From Volutella citrinella (lineage: Eukaryota; Ascomycota; Sordariomycetes; Hypocreales; Nectriaceae), in contig JAWZSP010000003.1 in the NCBI GenBank assembly GCA_034401135.1, positions 2,418,001 through 2,482,000 on the forward strand: a stretch of DNA of 64,000 nt, in the 5' to 3' direction. The notes under the pieces are model-generated. The model was not told the DNA's origin. It saw only the letters and a list, made by a program, of their open reading frames with translations, and searched no databases. The stretch's first letter is position 1. Each line of letters begins with the position of its first letter. A program made the translations under genes and the position numbers. Shown here in pieces: positions 34,443 to 46,379 of this stretch.

Positions 34443-37400
34443 CTACTCCTCGTCCAGGCTACCCATCATGTTGCCCTTGCTCGTCTTGCGCCCCAGCTTG
34501 AGCATGCTGAAACGCTTTCGCACGCTGTTCTTCCTGCCGGCCTTGTCAATCGACTTGTCGTCGTCCATCATGCCCATCTGCTCGAAGCTGTCCCGGCCGC
34601 TCATCCCGCCAGGCGAGCCAAGCTCAAGCTTCTCGCCAGAGTTAGTCCGGAAGAAGCTTCGGCGGTGGTCCTTGTTCAGGGACTGGCTGTGGCTGTGGTT
34701 GCTCGACGTCGTAGACAGCTCATGTTCGGGTTCCTCGGGCTCAGTCGGCAGCTCTGGCTCCTTCTTCTTGCCTCCAAGGAAGCTGAGGCGAGTGCCACGA
34801 GTCTTCATGGACACCGGCCTGATCACCGATGCCTCCTCCGTCGTGACCCCATTAATGGTCGTGCCGATGGGCTGCTGCTTCGGGCTCAGCTCGGATACGG
34901 GCGAATCGCGTCGCCAGGTTGGGGTTGGCGGACCCGTCGCAGCTTCGCGATGGTGCTGCGGGGGGGTGAAATGGGCAATCTCGGGCGCAAAGGTGCTCTC
35001 AAAGCCTGTGACGTCGTTAGTTTCACAAATCGCTCGCAGGATACAACAGCCGCTTACATCGCTGCAGCTCCTCTTGTCGCTGGTTGAGGAGCCCAATGGA
35101 GCTTCGAGCAAACATAGCCAAGCACCTCTTGATCATAATAGCATGGTCGACCAAGGCCATCTTGATGGCACTGTCCTGTGGGTGCAGTTCAGTCTCGACA
35201 TCCGCCTCCCCTTCCTCATCGTCGTCGTCACTATCCCATTTATCCTCCTTTGGTTCGGGGAGCAGCTGGCGGTAGCACGCGATGCTATTCTCGGAGCCAG
35301 GAGTGACGGACAAAATGACAGCGTCCAATAGAAGCTGGGCGTTGTCACCATCGCCATCCGCGACGCGGCGTTCGAGCGATGCCATTTCCTGTGTCTTGCG
35401 CACGATACGCTCCAGAGCGGTTTCGTGTGCGCTTAAGCGAATATCTTGCGTTTCGATGATCTCGCTGCGGCGCAGAATCGTGGGGAACTCATCTGATGTC
35501 GTAAACAGCAACTTCTCGGCGAAATGCTCATGAACCGGCCCGCTGGTCACGCGCTTCGTTGAGATGGAGAATGTCTGAGGGTGTGAGGAGAGGAGAAAGT
35601 CGCGAATGACCTGCGGCACTCGTGCGCGCTGGAAGACATGATGCTCGAGCTCGCGGTGGGGGGTGACAACTGTGATGACCAAAAATTGGCCCTCCACGTC
35701 GTCGACATCTCCGCCAGTAACAATTTGCGCCGATGGGTACTGCTCTTGTAAACGATCCGTAAATGCAGAAGCCCGTTCCGTTGGTGAGCCTTCGTAAACA
35801 AACTCCTTGTCCCTCAGGCTAGCAGGGAAGCCCAGCCCCTTGAAGGCGACCTTGAAGTACTTGGGGATGATCTTGTCGCTCTTTGAGATGGTCTCGTAGA
35901 TGGTGGCAATGGCCCGCTGAGTCCTGGCAAGCTTGGCGAAGTCGAAGACGTTGTTCTCGTATTGGTCCTGCAGCTCCTTGTACGCAGTCAGGGCATGGCT
36001 CCAGGACTCTCCCTCTTCAAAGTGTTTGATCATGTCAAAGTAAATCTTCTCCTTGCGCTCGAAATGCGTCTGTGCAACGAAGCCAGGGTCGGACAGAGAG
36101 GTGGTCTGCTTTGACGGATCCCAATCATACAAGTCCGCATGGAGGCGAAGGGCAAGGCCAGCCTCGGCACTGTTACCAGACTCGGCTTGCAGGTTGGCTA
36201 ATTGGTGCACATATCGGACAAAGATCTCTTCCTTCTGCATGTCCCTTAGGAACTCCATCAATCGGAGTCGGTTGATGATCTGAGATGCACTGCCGCCTTC
36301 ATCGTTGCTGTGGACCGCAACAAGAAGGTCGAGGAACTCGTCAATGGTTCCGAGGAAACCACGCATGGCTTCGTACAGCGGCTCCTCAGCAGCCTCAGCC
36401 AGAGGCTCGAATCGCTCGAGCAGCTCGTTGATGAAGAGTTTTTGTAGGATACTCTCTGTCAGCGGCTTCTCCTTGAAGAACATGTCCAAGCAATCGACGG
36501 TCTCGGTTTGAATCACCGAGAGGTCTTCGCTCAAGGTCCATTCGCTCACAATCATCGTTTGGAGAACCTCAACAGCCATCCGACGAAGGCCTTCGTGTAC
36601 GCTCAAGCACAGCTCGACGATGGGGCCCACGAGAGCAGGCACATACTGTACCTGATAGCCTCCCATCTTGGACAAGCCATAACGGGATCGCTCGTCTGGT
36701 GTAGTATCCCATCCAATTGCTTCCCAGGTGCGGCGAAGTAGGTCAGCACCATGTTCTCGTACATCTCCAGCAATCTTCCACACCGCCCGTCGCTTCTGCT
36801 CGGGAAACGTTTCCAGAGCAAGTGAGGTGCTCCCGACAAGCTTAAGGAGGGTAGCAAAGAATAGCTTCCACAGCTCCATGTTGAAGTGCTCGGCATCATC
36901 AGGATCGGGCAGAAACGACTCGAGCATAATGCTCGCCAGATATTCGAGAGTGCGCATTGCAGACTTGTGGTGGTGGATATGAACGCTGAGCCACTCGGCA
37001 GGATATGCTTCTCCCTTCAGAATGCTCATTTGCACACGCAGTAAGTTTTCCAGCATGTTTGTGAGATCATCGTCAGCCAGCTCGAGTTGCATGCCAGAGG
37101 GAGAATTCGACAATGACGACAACACAGCAGAAAGCTCGATTAAGGCCTCGTCGTAGTGGAAATCTTCCGAAACAGGCTTGGTTGGGAAAGGATATGAAGA
37201 AGGGAATAGGAGTGAGAGGCGATTGCGAGGTTTTTGGGGAGAGGCGAGAATCGAGAGGTAAGAGTCGATGACCTTGGGGATATGGTCGGGGATTTCGGAA
37301 CCAAGGTAATCGATCTGAGCGGCCAGGACAGAGCAGCATAAGCGAATCTGTTCCCTCCACTGGTCGCTGACCTCGATTGAATGGCCCCAATGAGGTGTGA

Positions 37401-40400
37401 TCCACCTCACGGTATTGGTGCTCAGTGCCGACATCTGTTCGTCGTGGCGGAACAGCTCCAGCTTGGTGTAATTTATGATCAAAATCAGCTTATACAAGAT
37501 CAACTTGCCCTTTACGTCGGTACAAGAGTCCATGAAGTCGATGGCAATGTGAAGAATCTCTTCCCTGGTCAAGAGCCCTGACAGCTCTGGTAGCCAGGTG
37601 TGAAAATGCTGCACGGCCAGAGTCTGGCTGCCGACGAGCGCGGGCGCCGAGTTACGCATCATTGCATCCAGGGCCTTGAAGATCGCCCGAAGATCGCGGC
37701 TGAAGCCGGCAGTGTTGGAGGTGATTCCTATTCCAGCCTCCTTCTGTTTTTGCTGGCCTCGAGCATGCGTGATGAACTTGAGGATGTGCCTAACCACTTT
37801 GAAGGTCATCCGTAGCTTTCGGGCCGTCTCAGGTTCGGTTGGGTTCTCCAGCAGTCGAGTGAAGGACCGCATCAGACACGGCGTTGCAAACGGGTAGTTG
37901 AACTCGTTCTCAGCATACTGGTCAACCAGCGGGCCAAGGTTGAATCTGCGGTCGTGGACAATGCCGAGGACATTGACCAAGGCACTGAAGACAAGATCTT
38001 CATACTCATCGCTACCGGAGTGTTCAACCAGGATGCCAAACAGGCCGTTTAGTACTTCGTTCAATAGCTTCACCTTTTCAATCTCTGGAACGAAGATGAA
38101 CTGCCTCAACATGCTCGTCACGTCCTCCTTGGGCAGTTCTTTCCACTTGAGAAGACCCAAGATAACTCGGTCTTGAGAAAAGCGGGTGCTGCAAAGGTAT
38201 GTCTCGACACGGAGTACAGCAAGCGGTCCAGTGACATCTGCCGAGTGCTCATCCTTCCCGCGGGGACTCCACTGGAGAGAAAGATAACCCCCCTTGCCGC
38301 CCGGGACCGGTTGCGCTGTTCCGGTGTGCTCATCTATCTTATAGAGCAGGAGCCCGTGAGATCCATCCCGAATGAACGCCTGGCGGTCCCAGAGTGGAAT
38401 GTGAGCAATGGCAAAGGGCGGGTGGGGCATGTCAGAGAGAAACATGACGACGTGGGACTGGGAAACATCCTTTGGTGCCAATGACAGGCGCAATGTCTGG
38501 TCCCAGGACTCGCCTCTCTCGGTAGCGGATGACTTGAATGTCGACACAGCCTCTTTGTTGGATGCTGTGTAGATGCAGTGTTCAATACGCTCTCCAGATG
38601 TTCTCCGCACTTCCAATGTCACTTGTAGATTGTTGCCATGGACGCCAGAGGGCATAGAGGTCGCGCTGCCGCCATACCGGGAGAGTAGGTTCTGCTTCGC
38701 TAGGGCGGCGTCGTTCAGCGTGAGATAGATGTCAGACCGGGGCTTCGTCGGAGCGCCTGAGAAGCCCATCTTGCTTGTCTTTGAGACCCCGGCAAGCAAC
38801 GTCGGGGTTGCCTTGATTAGCCCGTCAGCATCAGGGTGGTTGAACCCCCTGAGCCGAACTTGCAGTCGCTCGCCGCGCCGTGACTTTTCGTAATGCCCAG
38901 AAGCGCTATCCAGCAGCTCCTTAATGAAAGGGTCCCAATCATCTCCATTTTCTAGGGCAAACCTTGGTGACTGAGTCCAGATGCTCACCACTTGGTCAAC
39001 CTCGTCCTCCATTTTCACTATTGAGTTGAGCTTCAGCAGGCCAAGACCAACAGCTCGCTGTGCCATCTGGGTGTTTTCCGTTGACACTGTGTGTTTTGAG
39101 CCGCCTGTGCTGGGGGGTACTGGGCCATCCCGGCTCGCCGTGTCATTCGTCGATGGTCGTTCATCAGGTTGCTCGCTCAGAGAATCCATCCGTGCGACCG
39201 GAGAACCGCGCGAGAAAGGGGAGCGATTGTTCTTCCCACCCCACATGAGACTTCTTCTAGAAGACTTGGGTCCCGAGGCCGACGTTGGTTTCGAAGGATC
39301 TCTTGAGTATGACGTTGTTGGGGCTGTTCCGGATCGTGAAGGCGGCTTCAGGCTGACGATTTGTTGTGAGGCCAAGACTTTGACGATCAAGTAGAGCTCC
39401 GATTCAGCAGCAGGTACATCGCCGATGTCCTGGGAAGACAGATCGGTAAAAAGAGTCCTGACTTGAGCATGATGTGACAAGTTGTCAATTGTTCCACCGG
39501 CGGGTATGGTGAGTTGGAAGGTTTCCGAGAGAGTGTAGGCTTTGCCGTGCTGGGGCTTGCACACTAGATAAGCAACCAAGGAGGTCTCCTCGACCGAAGA
39601 GCCTGCAAACCCTTTGATCTCAAACAACAGGTGATGCAGGGCGCTCAATTCTGCCGTGGGCTGGGGGGCCTCGTCCAGGAGGCTCATTACCGACTGAAGC
39701 TTGGTGACCTTGACAACGCAGTCGTCCGCCGTCAGGATACGGCCTCGGGACTCAGGATCCCGGACGATAACTTCACCGCCGCATAGCTTGTTCACTTGCA
39801 CCAGGTCCCAGACGGTCTTCTCCCGTAGCCGATCGTATTCTTGGGTTGTGAGGACGTTGTAAAGGAATTGGTGGCGGTGGAAATTGAGGTCGTTGATAAG
39901 CTGTGCCAGCCGATCTAGATGGGTGTACTGGCGTGAGAGGAGGAGGTTGTGTAGGTTGGTAGAGTGCCATTCTCTGAGGCAGGAAGCAATTTCGTCGACC
40001 AAAGGCTCTGCGACAGAAGTGGGAGTTTCGTCACCAATCTTGAGCATGGGCACAGGGGCAGCAGGCCGCGGCGCATTGGGGTCTCTCTTGACGGGAATGG
40101 AGAGTGTCCCCGGTGCACCGTTCAGAGCAACATCCTTGAATGGTGTCCTGCCTCGGCTGGATCCCGTCAGTCGATCCCCATCCCGCTTCTTCTTGATGTC
40201 CGAGACACTGGTGACGCCACTCTTGGCCGAATCGCTCGTCCGTGGGCCTTCGTCGGTATTTCCATCGCTGCCCAGGTCGTCAATGTCGTCGTCGTCGTCG
40301 TATTCGCCAAGGAGCTCCCGTATCTCGACGCAACTACGCGGGAAGATGCCACTGAAGACGCGCGCCTCCAGGGTCTGGCCTTTGATCGAGGTCAGGCCAG

Positions 40401-40572
40401 CCAGCAAACTCGGGGGCGCTACGAGGTAGCCGCGCAGCCAGTGGCCGTCGGGAGTCTCCTCGATGATGTAGAGTTCATCGCCGATCTCGAGCGGGAGGTC
40501 GGCCTGGCTCGTGGCTGGGAATGGGTAGGTCGCGACGGCGAACGCTATGCGGGGGAGCGGTTGCCAGGGCAT
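34443..40572 (-). CDS. DCK1: DOCK-family Rho/Rac guanine nucleotide exchange factor
   Basis: Two exons (40572-35058 and 35005-34443) give 2025 aa. DOCK proteins activate Rac/Rho GTPases; the fungal Dck1 works with the ELMO-like Lmo1 in polarity, wall stress and mitophagy signalling. An N-terminal SH3-like domain (residues about 10-85, VATYPFPATSQADLPLEIGD ... HWLRGYLV) is followed by a low-complexity region. A lipid-binding C2/DHR-1 domain lies at about 605-790 (SDIYLTLNDAALAKQN, PPFAIAHIPLWD). A helical-repeat middle leads to the catalytic DHR-2 domain at about 1400-1830 (FDMIKHFEEGESWSHALTAY, GPVHEHFAEKLLF). The small second exon encodes a basic, Ser-rich disordered tail of 187 residues (FRTNSGEKLELGSPGG, KRFSMLKLGRKTSKGN). 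The long first exon without introns is unusual only in length. The ATG at 40572 gives the expected SH3 start. Confidence 0.95.
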
Positions 40573-42612
40573 TGAAAGGGAAAGCGGCCGTGCTCACGTC
40601 GACGTCGAGGGTCTGGGGAAGTCGATTCGAGAGGTGGCGGCCAGGTGGCCGAGAAGCACGACGTGTGGTGTTCAACAGCAGCAGCGGCGTGATGATGAGG
40701 GACGTCGTATCGCAGGATCGGTATGAGGGTGGGTCTTGGCGTGGGTATAGGTATTGGTAGAATATCGTCGAGTCTGCGGAATCATGAGAACCTCACGACT
40801 CGGGGACGCGAGAGTTGAAAACAGGCCGCAGCAGCCAATTGCGGGACCATGCGGTTCAGAGTTCAACCGTTGAAAGGAAACGGGAGAAGTCGCGGCGTCG
40901 ATCGGTGCTGACCAGAGCAACGGAGGCGTTGTAGGCTGAAAGCGGTTTTGGTTGACCGACGACCCCCTGAGAAAGGCGAGATAGCTCCCAGAATTAGCTG
41001 GCCGGGGTTCTAGATCGAGGGGTGGCCTCAGCCTTTGCGGGATGGTGGTTAGTGGAGGAGGCTACCGACTGGATTCGAGTCCGCGCCGTCGGGAGGTGGG
41101 TGGTGGGTTCACCGCGGCTGCGCAGATAGGTACAGGCACAACTTACGTAGGAGGGGGAAAAGTGCAAAGCCGAGGCGGCAAGCCAACAAAGATCGGGCGA
41201 GGATTCCAGTCGTGAAGGAGTGGCCTGGATTGTTGTCGACCAAGACGTCGAGACCTGGCGCCCACGAAATTTAGCAACCTTCAATCAGACGCCGCTGGCC
41301 TCGTCGACAGCGATAATTACTTTTTCCCTTCTGGGGTTAATCCTGTTGGTAGCGCGGAGCCCGCAGGCGGGACGAACTGGGATTTGATACTTTGGCTGGG
41401 AGCGCAGAGGACACACCACTTGTCTGGGGACTGTGGGCGCTCTTGGGTTGATCTCTGCAATATGTAAGGTACCTACTACTACGTACATGCCAGCCCGCGT
41501 TCATTCAGGATACATGGGTAGCTCCACTGAGAACTGCCAGCCGCCCGACAGGTGTAGCCGCTTTGGGCGCTAGCATGCACTGGGCAGGACAGAAAGGGGG
41601 GATTGGCACCCCATGCCCCTGGCGGGTGCAGAGCCAAATCGTACCTCGACGTGGTGAACTGGCCTGCACGACCGTGTGCATGCTCTGAGTTTCAATCCAA
41701 CCGCCCCTCCCGCCCCGTACCATTGGACCACCGCCACCAGGACCCATTGCGCGGTAATTGGCCAGAACCCGCGTGCAGTGTCTCTCCTGCCTGCCAGCTG
41801 CGAGCGGGCCGTCAGCGCATTTGCATGGGGGGATGCTTTTCGGAATGCGCCTGCCAGCGGAAGAGAATATCATGGTTGCCAATGAGCCCATGCGACAAGG
41901 TTTACTTCCTGGTCTCCATCCTCTTGCGAGCAGACAGGAACATAATAGGACTATTTCCTAGTAATAGTACTCGATGCAGACGATACAGACGACACACAGA
42001 GGCATCTGTCACAGCAATCCCCGAGACTTCAGACTGGGAAACTTTCCCCGCGCGCGGCATCCCCAACGTAAAACGCCTGTCCCTATCATGGCTGACGCGT
42101 CGACGACACCAGCCAGTGCTGGGTCCTGATCAATTATGACTTCGTAGTAGCTCTGCCCGCAAGCATTGCATCTCGCCACGGTGGCATTGCTGAGGGCAGC
42201 AACCAGCCGGAATACATGGCCAAACAAAATTACCTTTGTGCAGTGCATCGCCTGCATGCAACACATGGTCACAGACGCAGAGTCCCTCTTCTGGTAGTAG
42301 TGCCAAATTCCCTAACCGACAACATCTGCTCGATTATGCCCCTTCAGTACTAAGTAGACTAATAATTCCCCCTTGATGTCGTGCAGACAGACACACGCTT
42401 CTGGCGTGTGTAACGCCAGCTGGTCCACAGTCCAACGCCTGCAGCTAGCCCAGCTCTGTTTCATCCGCCCCCTGTTGAAACCCGCCACCCCGCCATGATT
42501 GATGGTGGGATTCGGGCACAGTAGAAATGGGGTTCGGGAGACCAGTTCCAGTCCTTTTTATTCACTTCACCTGGTGGTTATTGAACGACTTGAGTGATCA
42601 AGTAAACCAAAA
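40573..42612. other. 2-kb divergent intergenic region
   Basis: This lies between the DOCK and NPP1 start codons. An AGGTACCT palindrome is at 41467-41474. I recognise no gene, tRNA or repeat. The last about 70 bp form an AT-richer leader before the NPP1 ATG. Confidence 0.5.
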
Positions 42613-43409
42613 ATGGCTTTGATCAATCGGCTTGCATTATTGTGCCTTCTCCTTACCGCTTCGGTGATCGAGGGCGTGGCCATCCCACGACGTACTGTCC
42701 TTGAGCCGGGTCGGATCGAGGGCTTCCCGGAGACACTTCCGCCTACCACGGCAGGTGCATTGTATGCGAAGCACAAACCGTTTCTGAAAATTCTCAACGG
42801 CTGTGTGCCGTTCCCGGCCGTGGACGCTTATGGCAATGTCAGGTGAGTGCATCATTACATGTGGCCCTGGGGAGCCTGTGGTGTGGAGATGCTGACGCCA
42901 ACAGCGGCGGATTGGGCACAGAGGGTGGTCAGAACTCAGGATGTACTAGCAGTCGCGGCCAGGTATATGTGAGAGGAGGGGCTTATGAGGACAAGTATGC
43001 CATCATGTACTCTTGGTACATGCCCAAGGACTCGCCATTTCCAGGGCTTGGCCACCGGCATGAATGGGAGAATGTGGTGGTATGGTTATCGGGGCTGAGC
43101 GAATCAGCAAAGGTTCTCGGCGTTGCTGTCTCTCAACATGGCAAATACCAAGTTGATACACAGCCTGCCTTCACTGGCGGGAGCCCGCTGATCGGGTACT
43201 CCTCCTTCTTGTTCTTCAACCATCAGATGGTCTTCACCGACAAACAGGGCGACCAGCAACCCATGGTGGCATGGGAAAGCCTGCCGGATGCTGCAAGGAC
43301 GGCCTTGACAAATACTGACTTTCAGACGGCAACCGTGCCTTTCAAGGACAACACTTTTGACGGCAACTTGAAGAACGCAGCGTTGCCTGGGGCTCCTCCG
43401 AAACCTTAG
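42613..43409 (+). CDS. Secreted NPP1-family (necrosis- and ethylene-inducing-like) protein
   Basis: Exons 42613-42842 and 42905-43409 give 244 aa with no internal break. The first about 22 residues form a signal peptide, so the product should be secreted. The family heptapeptide appears as GHRHEWE, with the fifth residue Glu where many members have Asp. Two cysteines (NGC and SGC) in the first third match the conserved disulfide of this family. An aspartate before YGN could be one of the cation ligands. Some NLPs damage eudicot membranes through sphingolipids; others in ascomycetes are non-cytotoxic, and sequence alone does not tell which this is. It sits alone in gene-poor DNA. Confidence 0.9.
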
Positions 43410-44089
43410 CCACACGTCCGACTCATTCGAGCAGTTCGCCCTTTGTTTGTGTGCCGCAAATGAGGAATAGGGACTCTCCTGGCTGCTGTGCAAACGGTTA
43501 TCGCTTGGGAACAGCGCGAAAGGTGGCCAACTCTAGGGTAATAGTGCTAGTAGGCGAGAATATATATTTACATGTCGCTAAAATGTGTGCACAATTATAC
43601 TAGTAGTGTGGAATGGCATTATTTTTGTCAACAATGCTTGGGTTGGCTACGTCTGGATGGCTGAGTGCATTGTGAAGTGTTACCTGCTGCTCATCAAGGT
43701 GCCTGACGTGAAGTCAACAATGCGCGTCAAACACAGAACCAGCCAAAGAGGTCCACTAGCTCATAGGCCAGACCAAACCATCGCGACGTCATAGGCGATG
43801 AGTCAAAGTCAGGCAGCCCTTCCTTCCCATTCCAGCTGGGAAAAAACCCCGGAACCGAAGATTCCTGCACAAGTAGCAATTGCTGCTCAGGCACGGGCAA
43901 GATCTTCACACAGCTGCTGTTATGCATGCGACAAATCCATGGTAGCGGTGAAACTCTCCTTTTGCACCCCACTACTCTAGTGAGCGACGAATTTCAGTTT
44001 CAGGGCGTCTGAGCTGCAGCTTACCATCCGATACCCCACGACACAAATTCACGACAATACAGGAATCACTATTGACCTCAGCGGATAAC
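43410..44089. other. Intergenic region, nothing recognised
   Basis: 3' flank of the NPP1 gene and upstream region of the GNAT gene. No gene or clear element. Confidence 0.45.
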
Positions 44090-44923
44090 ATGGGCACTCC
44101 GTTCATCACCTTTCTCGGGCCTAGTAAGCTCGAGGGCTACCAGCGTGGGGCCCCGCGAGATGCACAGCCCAGCTCCATTCCGCAGACCTTCCTTGATGCG
44201 ATGGAGGTTCGTCAGGCGGTGTTTGTCGAGGAGCAAAATGTACCCGCCGAGAATGAATTCGATGCAGACGACCCGCGGTGCTGCCACTGGGTGGTCTACG
44301 CCAGCGTCAACAAGACGGACGAGCTCGAGGTCCGCGACGAGGAGGGTAATGTGGTGCAACCTCGGAGAAGTTCTACCCGCACGACTCCCATCGGTACCAT
44401 ACGGCTGGTTCCATTTCCTCATGAGCCACACCCTGAGCCCGGAGGCCGCTACTGGGACGGGGTCCTGCAGGGTGACGGGCAAGACGGCCACTCTGGGGGT
44501 AGTAACATCAATGACGGCCTTTTGGCAGGCAAGACATTTGCCGCAGACCGTGCCACAACGCTCCACGACGGCAAGGAACCATACATGAAGCTGGGCCGGC
44601 TTGCAGTCGTCAAGGAATTCCGCGGCCATGGCATTGCCGGGTTACTTGTCAAGACGGTACTCGCCTGGCTCAAGTCGAACCCGTCCTACTTTGACCCAAG
44701 CATCAAGGAGATGGGGCTGGAGCAAATGGGGGCGACGAGTGAAAAGGAAGTCCCCAAGTGGAATGGGCTCGTCTGCGTGCATGGCCAGAAGCAAGTCGAA
44801 GCCGCCTGGGCCAGATGGGGATTTGTCACAGATGAGGCCATGGGCGACTGGTACGAGGAAGGGATCCCACATGTGGGCATGTTCCAACGGGTCAATGTGG
44901 AACACAAGCAGATCCGCATCTAG
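44090..44923 (+). CDS. GNAT-family N-acetyltransferase
   Basis: The gene has a single exon of 277 aa. The ATG at 44090 is the first true ATG in frame. The N-terminal part (FLDAMEVRQAVFVEEQNVPA, DADDPRCCHWVVY) is the ElaA/YjcF-like start in which incoming acceptors bind. The acetyl-CoA site is KLGRLAVVKEFRGHGIAGLL, with the R-G-H-G-I-A loop of motif A. The end (AAWARWGFV ... GIPHVGMFQRV) matches the last strands of these enzymes. Substrate is unknown; relatives act on amino sugars, polyamines or small amines. An acidic/Gly-rich insertion of about 50 residues lies between strands and is typical of the fungal versions. Confidence 0.9.
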   Translation: MGTPFITFLGPSKLEGYQRGAPRDAQPSSIPQTFLDAMEVRQAVFVEEQNVPAENEFDADDPRCCHWVVYASVNKTDELEVRDEEGNVVQPRRSSTRTTPIGTIRLVPFPHEPHPEPGGRYWDGVLQGDGQDGHSGGSNINDGLLAGKTFAADRATTLHDGKEPYMKLGRLAVVKEFRGHGIAGLLVKTVLAWLKSNPSYFDPSIKEMGLEQMGATSEKEVPKWNGLVCVHGQKQVEAAWARWGFVTDEAMGDWYEEGIPHVGMFQRVNVEHKQIRI

Positions 44924-45259
44924 TTGCATCATTTCAGCCAAGATTGTCACGAAGTCATGAGTTCAGACCAGCAAATAAACAAATCCCCTCTTTCACATCG
45001 ATGACAATGCGGGCTGCAGAGCCCCCGCTGCGACTGCTCTGAGTGAGTGTGCAAAGGGGATGGGGATTCACAAGAGGCACACGGTAGATGATGTAAAATT
45101 GATTTTAGGAGCCCGACTTTTATTGAGACTCTAGAGCCACTTAAGAGACAATCCATAGCCGCGTTCCCAGACCCGATGAACGCAAAATGCAATTCTGAAT
45201 GATGCCGGAACCACGCCAAAGCCGCAACCCCTCCAGTCATAAACCTTCCATTGCACCTT
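44924..45259. other. Convergent 3' intergenic region, nothing recognised
   Basis: 3' flanks of the GNAT gene and RPS5. Confidence 0.5.
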
Positions 45260-46071
45260 TTATCGGTTGCTCTTGGCCACACGCTCAAGCTCGTCCTTCT
45301 TCTTGATGGCGTAGGAGTTGCTGCTACCCTTGGCGGCGTTGATGAGCTCCTCAGCAAGGCACTCAGCAATAGACTTGACGTTGCGGAAAGAGGCCTCGCG
45401 AGCACCGGTGGTGAGGAGAGCGATGGCCTGGTTGACTCGTCGGAGAGGAGAAACATCGACGGCCTGTCGTCGGACGGTACCGGCGGAACCGATTCGGGTA
45501 GAGTCTTCGCGGGGACCGCAGTTGACAATGGCGTCAACGGCGACCTGGATGGGGTTCTGGTCGGTCATCAGGTGGATCTAGCCCTAGGAGTTAGTCTCGT
45601 GCGTCGCAAAATTGCCAAGGCGTAGCCGTTCCAGCTCGCGCGGTTGTGGTTCAACGTACGATCTCGAAGGAGTGGGCGACAATTCGGACAGCCATGAGCT
45701 TCTTTCCGTTGTTGCGGCCGTGCATCATGAGAGAGTTGGTCAATCGCTCAATGATGGGGCAGTTGGCCTTGCGGAATCGCTTGGTGGCATATCGGCCAGC
45801 GGTGTGGGTAACGTAGACGGGGTTTCGCAGGGAAATGTAGTCACTGTTGCAAAAGCCTTGATCAGCACACTGGTTGATTCCAAGTTGATGTCCGTCTCTG
45901 ATGCATTTCCATCTCGGGGGAGGCGACGTACGTCAGGGAGATGTCGCGGACCTCGACATCGTAGTCCCACTTGTTGAAGAGCTTGATGTTGCCAACCTCC
46001 TTGACAACATCCTTGGGGAGCACCTCGTAGAGGGCAGAGTTCTCGACCTCGATCTCACCGGCGTCAGACAT
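45260..46071 (-). CDS. RPS5: 40S ribosomal protein S5 (uS7)
   Basis: Exons 46071-45932, 45843-45660 and 45577-45260 give 213 aa. uS7 is an essential protein of the small-subunit head that lines the E-site and contacts mRNA and tRNA. The hallmark stretches are present: [60 protein letters not shown] and the C-terminal [13 protein letters not shown]. Both introns (88 and 82 bp) are confirmed by protein continuity. The gene is divergent from RPS25 with 308 bp between start codons, so the two small-subunit proteins probably share control elements. Confidence 0.98.
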
Positions 46072-46379
46072 GATTGCTGTGCAGTCGTGGGTTCCGGGAC
46101 TGGGCGGTTAGTATGCGGGATGTCGAGATGGGAATTTTCGTGAAGTTGAAGGTGGGCTCAGGTAGAGAGGTTGAAATTTTGGTGGTGGCCCACCCGGCGA
46201 ATCAGGGCGCGCAAAAAAGTAGGTACGTACCCACACAACCAGATTCTTAGGGCTCGAGTGCCCTGGGCGAACTTCGGTGGGTGGGCTCAAGTGGGAGGTT
46301 CTTGAGTCGCATCACCACCACACATTCTTTCGATTGTCTGTCTTCCACACCCCGTCGAAGCCAGCACACATCAGACAAA
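46072..46379. promoter_or_regulatory. Shared RPS5/RPS25 divergent promoter
   Basis: 308 bp between the two ATGs. It contains a TTAGGGCT element at 46247-46254, whose complement AGCCCTAA fits the Tbf1-type ARCCCTAA consensus known from ribosomal-protein promoters of other ascomycetes. It also has an imperfect direct repeat, GGTGGGCTCAGGTAGAGAGG at 46151-46170 and GGTGGGCTCAAGTGGGAGGT at 46280-46299. The function of both is inferred. Confidence 0.6.
46151..46299 (+). repeat. Imperfect direct repeat GGTGGGCTCA in the RPS5/RPS25 promoter
   Basis: Two copies start at 46151 and 46280. The first ten bases are identical and the following ten keep a purine-rich GGT/GAGG pattern. They flank the TTAGGGCT element. 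Confidence 0.55.

Noticed and set aside
41040..41095. tRNA-like A-box/B-box pair (TGGTTAGTGG ... GATTCGAGTCC)
   Set aside because: Spacing is too short for a tRNA, the T stem has a mismatch and no acceptor stem can be formed.
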